Assembly: GCA_002104895.1 (NCBI GenBank)
Contig: MCFG01000010.1
Coordinates: 275,001 to 339,000 of the forward strand
Direction of reading: 5' to 3'
DNA length: 64,000 bases
Source: Anaeromyces robustus
Taxonomy: Eukaryota > Neocallimastigomycota > Neocallimastigomycetes > Neocallimastigales > Neocallimastigaceae
Shown here: positions 62,231 through 64,000 of the stretch, one piece after another
How positions within the stretch are numbered: position 1 is the first letter of the stretch
Layout of the letters: every line of letters starts with the position of its first letter
Notes under the pieces: model-generated
Databases searched by the model: none
What the model was told of the DNA's origin: nothing
The model's input: the letters and a program-made list of their open reading frames with translations, nothing else
Position numbers and translations under genes: made by a program

Positions 62231-63091
62231 ATTTATATTATTTATAGATATTTAATATTATAAAAAAACTGTAAAAAAATAATAATAATATATATTATAA
62301 TATAACTAATATTCTTATATGAAACAATTAATATTTTATTAAGATATTTTTCATAAAAAAAATATATACTGTGAATATTCTTTATAAATTAATAGTTTAT
62401 ATATTATTATTGGTATATATTTATAAAGAAATTCAAAAAAACTAAAAAAAAACTATATTAAAAAATATATATTTTTATATTAATTTTACCATCCATTATT
62501 ATTTATTCTACTAATATTATATTAGTTTCATTTATTTAATTATTACATTCAAAATATATATATATAATACATAATAAATTAATAAATTTTTAATAAAAAT
62601 ATTGAATAATAAAATTAATATTTAGAATTAAACTTTTATTCATATAAAGTTCTTTTTTTTAATGTAGAAAAAAACTTTTTTTATTTTTTTTATTCGTTTT
62701 TTTTAGGTTAACTACATTTTATATAATATTTGTGGAAACAAAATGTATATATATTACATACAATTATATCAAACTTTATTATCATAAAATAAAACAAAAT
62801 TATATTTCTTAATATATATTTAAAAAATTTTTTTTTTTTCATTTATTAAAACACCGACGAACAAGAAAAAAAAATTTTTAATAACCAAAATCTTTTTTTT
62901 CTTTTAATATCTATTTACATAAATTCAATAATTTTAAATAAATAATTTATGAATATTAATTATACACCAGTATATATCTATCTGTCTACATTTAAAAATA
63001 TTGTATATTTTAAAAGTATAATTATTAATTATTTACACATTCTAAAAAGCATCCTGCATTATAGTGTATTCCAATAACAATAATCCTCAAT

Positions 63092-63131
<40 letters not shown>

Positions 63132-63945
63132 ACTTTATTGTAGTTGCTTTAGTTTATTTTAAAAATATATATTTAAATAATACTACAATAATACTACAGA
63201 ATTATTATTATAATTATTATTATTATTATTATTATTATCTTTAAAACTGTCATCCCATTTTATTATAATTATTCATCGCTCCTCTTTAACATTTTCCTTT
63301 TTTTTTTTTTTTTTTTATTTTATTTCTATTTTCTTTGTCTTTATTTATTTGTTTTTCCCTTTTTTATTTTATTTTATTTTTTTATTTTTTTTTTGTTTTA
63401 TTTCTTTGTCTCCTTTATATTTTTTACATTGTTAGTAATTTATTTTCATTTTTACCTTTATATTTTTCTTTTAATTATTTATTACTTCTATTTTTATTTT
63501 TATTTTTATTTTTATTATTGTTGTCCTTTGAGTTTTTTCGTTTTTTTTTTTTGTTTTTTGTTTTTGTTTTTGTTTTTGTTGCTTATTTTTACTTTACTAA
63601 AAAAAATAAATAATATTCTATATTTTTAAATTATTCTTTTAAAGTTTTTATTTTATTTTATTATTTTTTCTTTTTTTTTTTTTAGTTATTTTCTTTTTTT
63701 TTTTTTTTTTTGGTTTTAGTTTTTTAATTTTTATTTATTTATTTTATATAACAAATTTAAAAAAAAAATTATATGTTTATTATATAATCTTTTCTTATAT
63801 TAAATACATTTTTTTTTTATTTTTATATAATGATAATATTTTTTCTTTGCTAATATTTATCATAAAATATTTATATGTAAAGAAAAATATTCATAATTGT
63901 AATATAAAAAAAGAAATTTATATAAAAGTTTATTTCAAAATCTAT
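62231..63945. other. Spacer upstream of the dynein gene
   Basis: AT-rich with an A run of about 39 at 63090-63129 and T-rich tracts at 63298-63720. The dynein promoter should lie at the left end and the 3' UTR of the next gene at the right. No gene seen. Confidence 0.7.
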
Positions 63946-64000
63946 CTAGAAACCGTGAATCTTAACTTGAGATTTAGTGGCGATCTTTTCATCAACAAGG
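63946..64000 (-). CDS. 3' end of an unidentified protein gene (partial)
   Basis: The minus strand reads LVDEKIATKSQVKIHGF then TAG at 63948-63946, continuing beyond the window edge. The codons are strikingly richer in G/C at third positions (ATC, GCC, CAC, AAG, TTC) than in the other genes here, as seen in highly expressed genes of A+T-rich fungi. I do not recognise the family from 17 residues. Confidence 0.6.
   Translation of the reverse strand, partial: LVDEKIATKSQVKIHGF

Overview
The window is nuclear DNA of a eukaryote with extreme A+T bias (by eye well above 80% A+T between genes). It has many short GT-AG introns, long homopolymers, microsatellites and asparagine-rich proteins. Gene content points to a flagellated fungus. 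There is a White-Collar-type GATA factor with a PAS domain (a fungal signature), an axonemal inner-arm dynein heavy chain and a CEP131 orthologue (cilium/centriole proteins). Slime moulds such as Dictyostelium share the A+T bias and poly-Asn but lack axonemes. The best guess is an anaerobic gut fungus (Neocallimastigomycota: Neocallimastix, Piromyces, Anaeromyces or a relative). That assignment is inference.

Layout, with every recognised gene on the minus strand. (1) 1-3896: 5' part of a USP10/Ubp3-type deubiquitinase, C-terminus outside the window. (2) 3.9-8.1 kb: microsatellite-rich spacer. (3) 8075-11570: NDC1 transmembrane nucleoporin, 11 exons. (4) 11.6-17.9 kb: spacer with an orphan or decayed coding exon (12782-13081) and two 5'-truncated LINE copies with poly(A) tails (13799-14650 and 14907-16820). 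(5) 17904-24281: White Collar 2-like PAS/GATA regulator of about 1601 residues. (6) 24.3-35.0 kb: gene-poor stretch with a 50/46-bp minisatellite. (7) 35001-45577: CEP131 orthologue, 18 exons, about 2540 residues, greatly swollen by Asn tracts. (8) 46590-62230: DNAH6-like inner-arm dynein heavy chain, 11 exons, about 4700 residues. (9) 62.2-63.9 kb: spacer. (10) 63946-64000: last 17 codons and stop of an unrecognised gene with GC-richer codons.

I assembled gene models by translating the minus strand exon by exon. For the five long genes every junction keeps frame (50 introns, all with GT donors). USP10 carries both docking motifs of the animal protein near its N-terminus: FGDF for G3BP/Bre5-type NTF2 domains and PAM2 for poly(A)-binding protein. 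CEP131 and the dynein lie head to tail about 1 kb apart and would both serve the zoospore flagellum. About a quarter of the 3' splice sites in these models are AAG rather than TAG/CAG, which is unusual. No CRISPR array, rRNA, tRNA or LTR/virus-like element was recognised.
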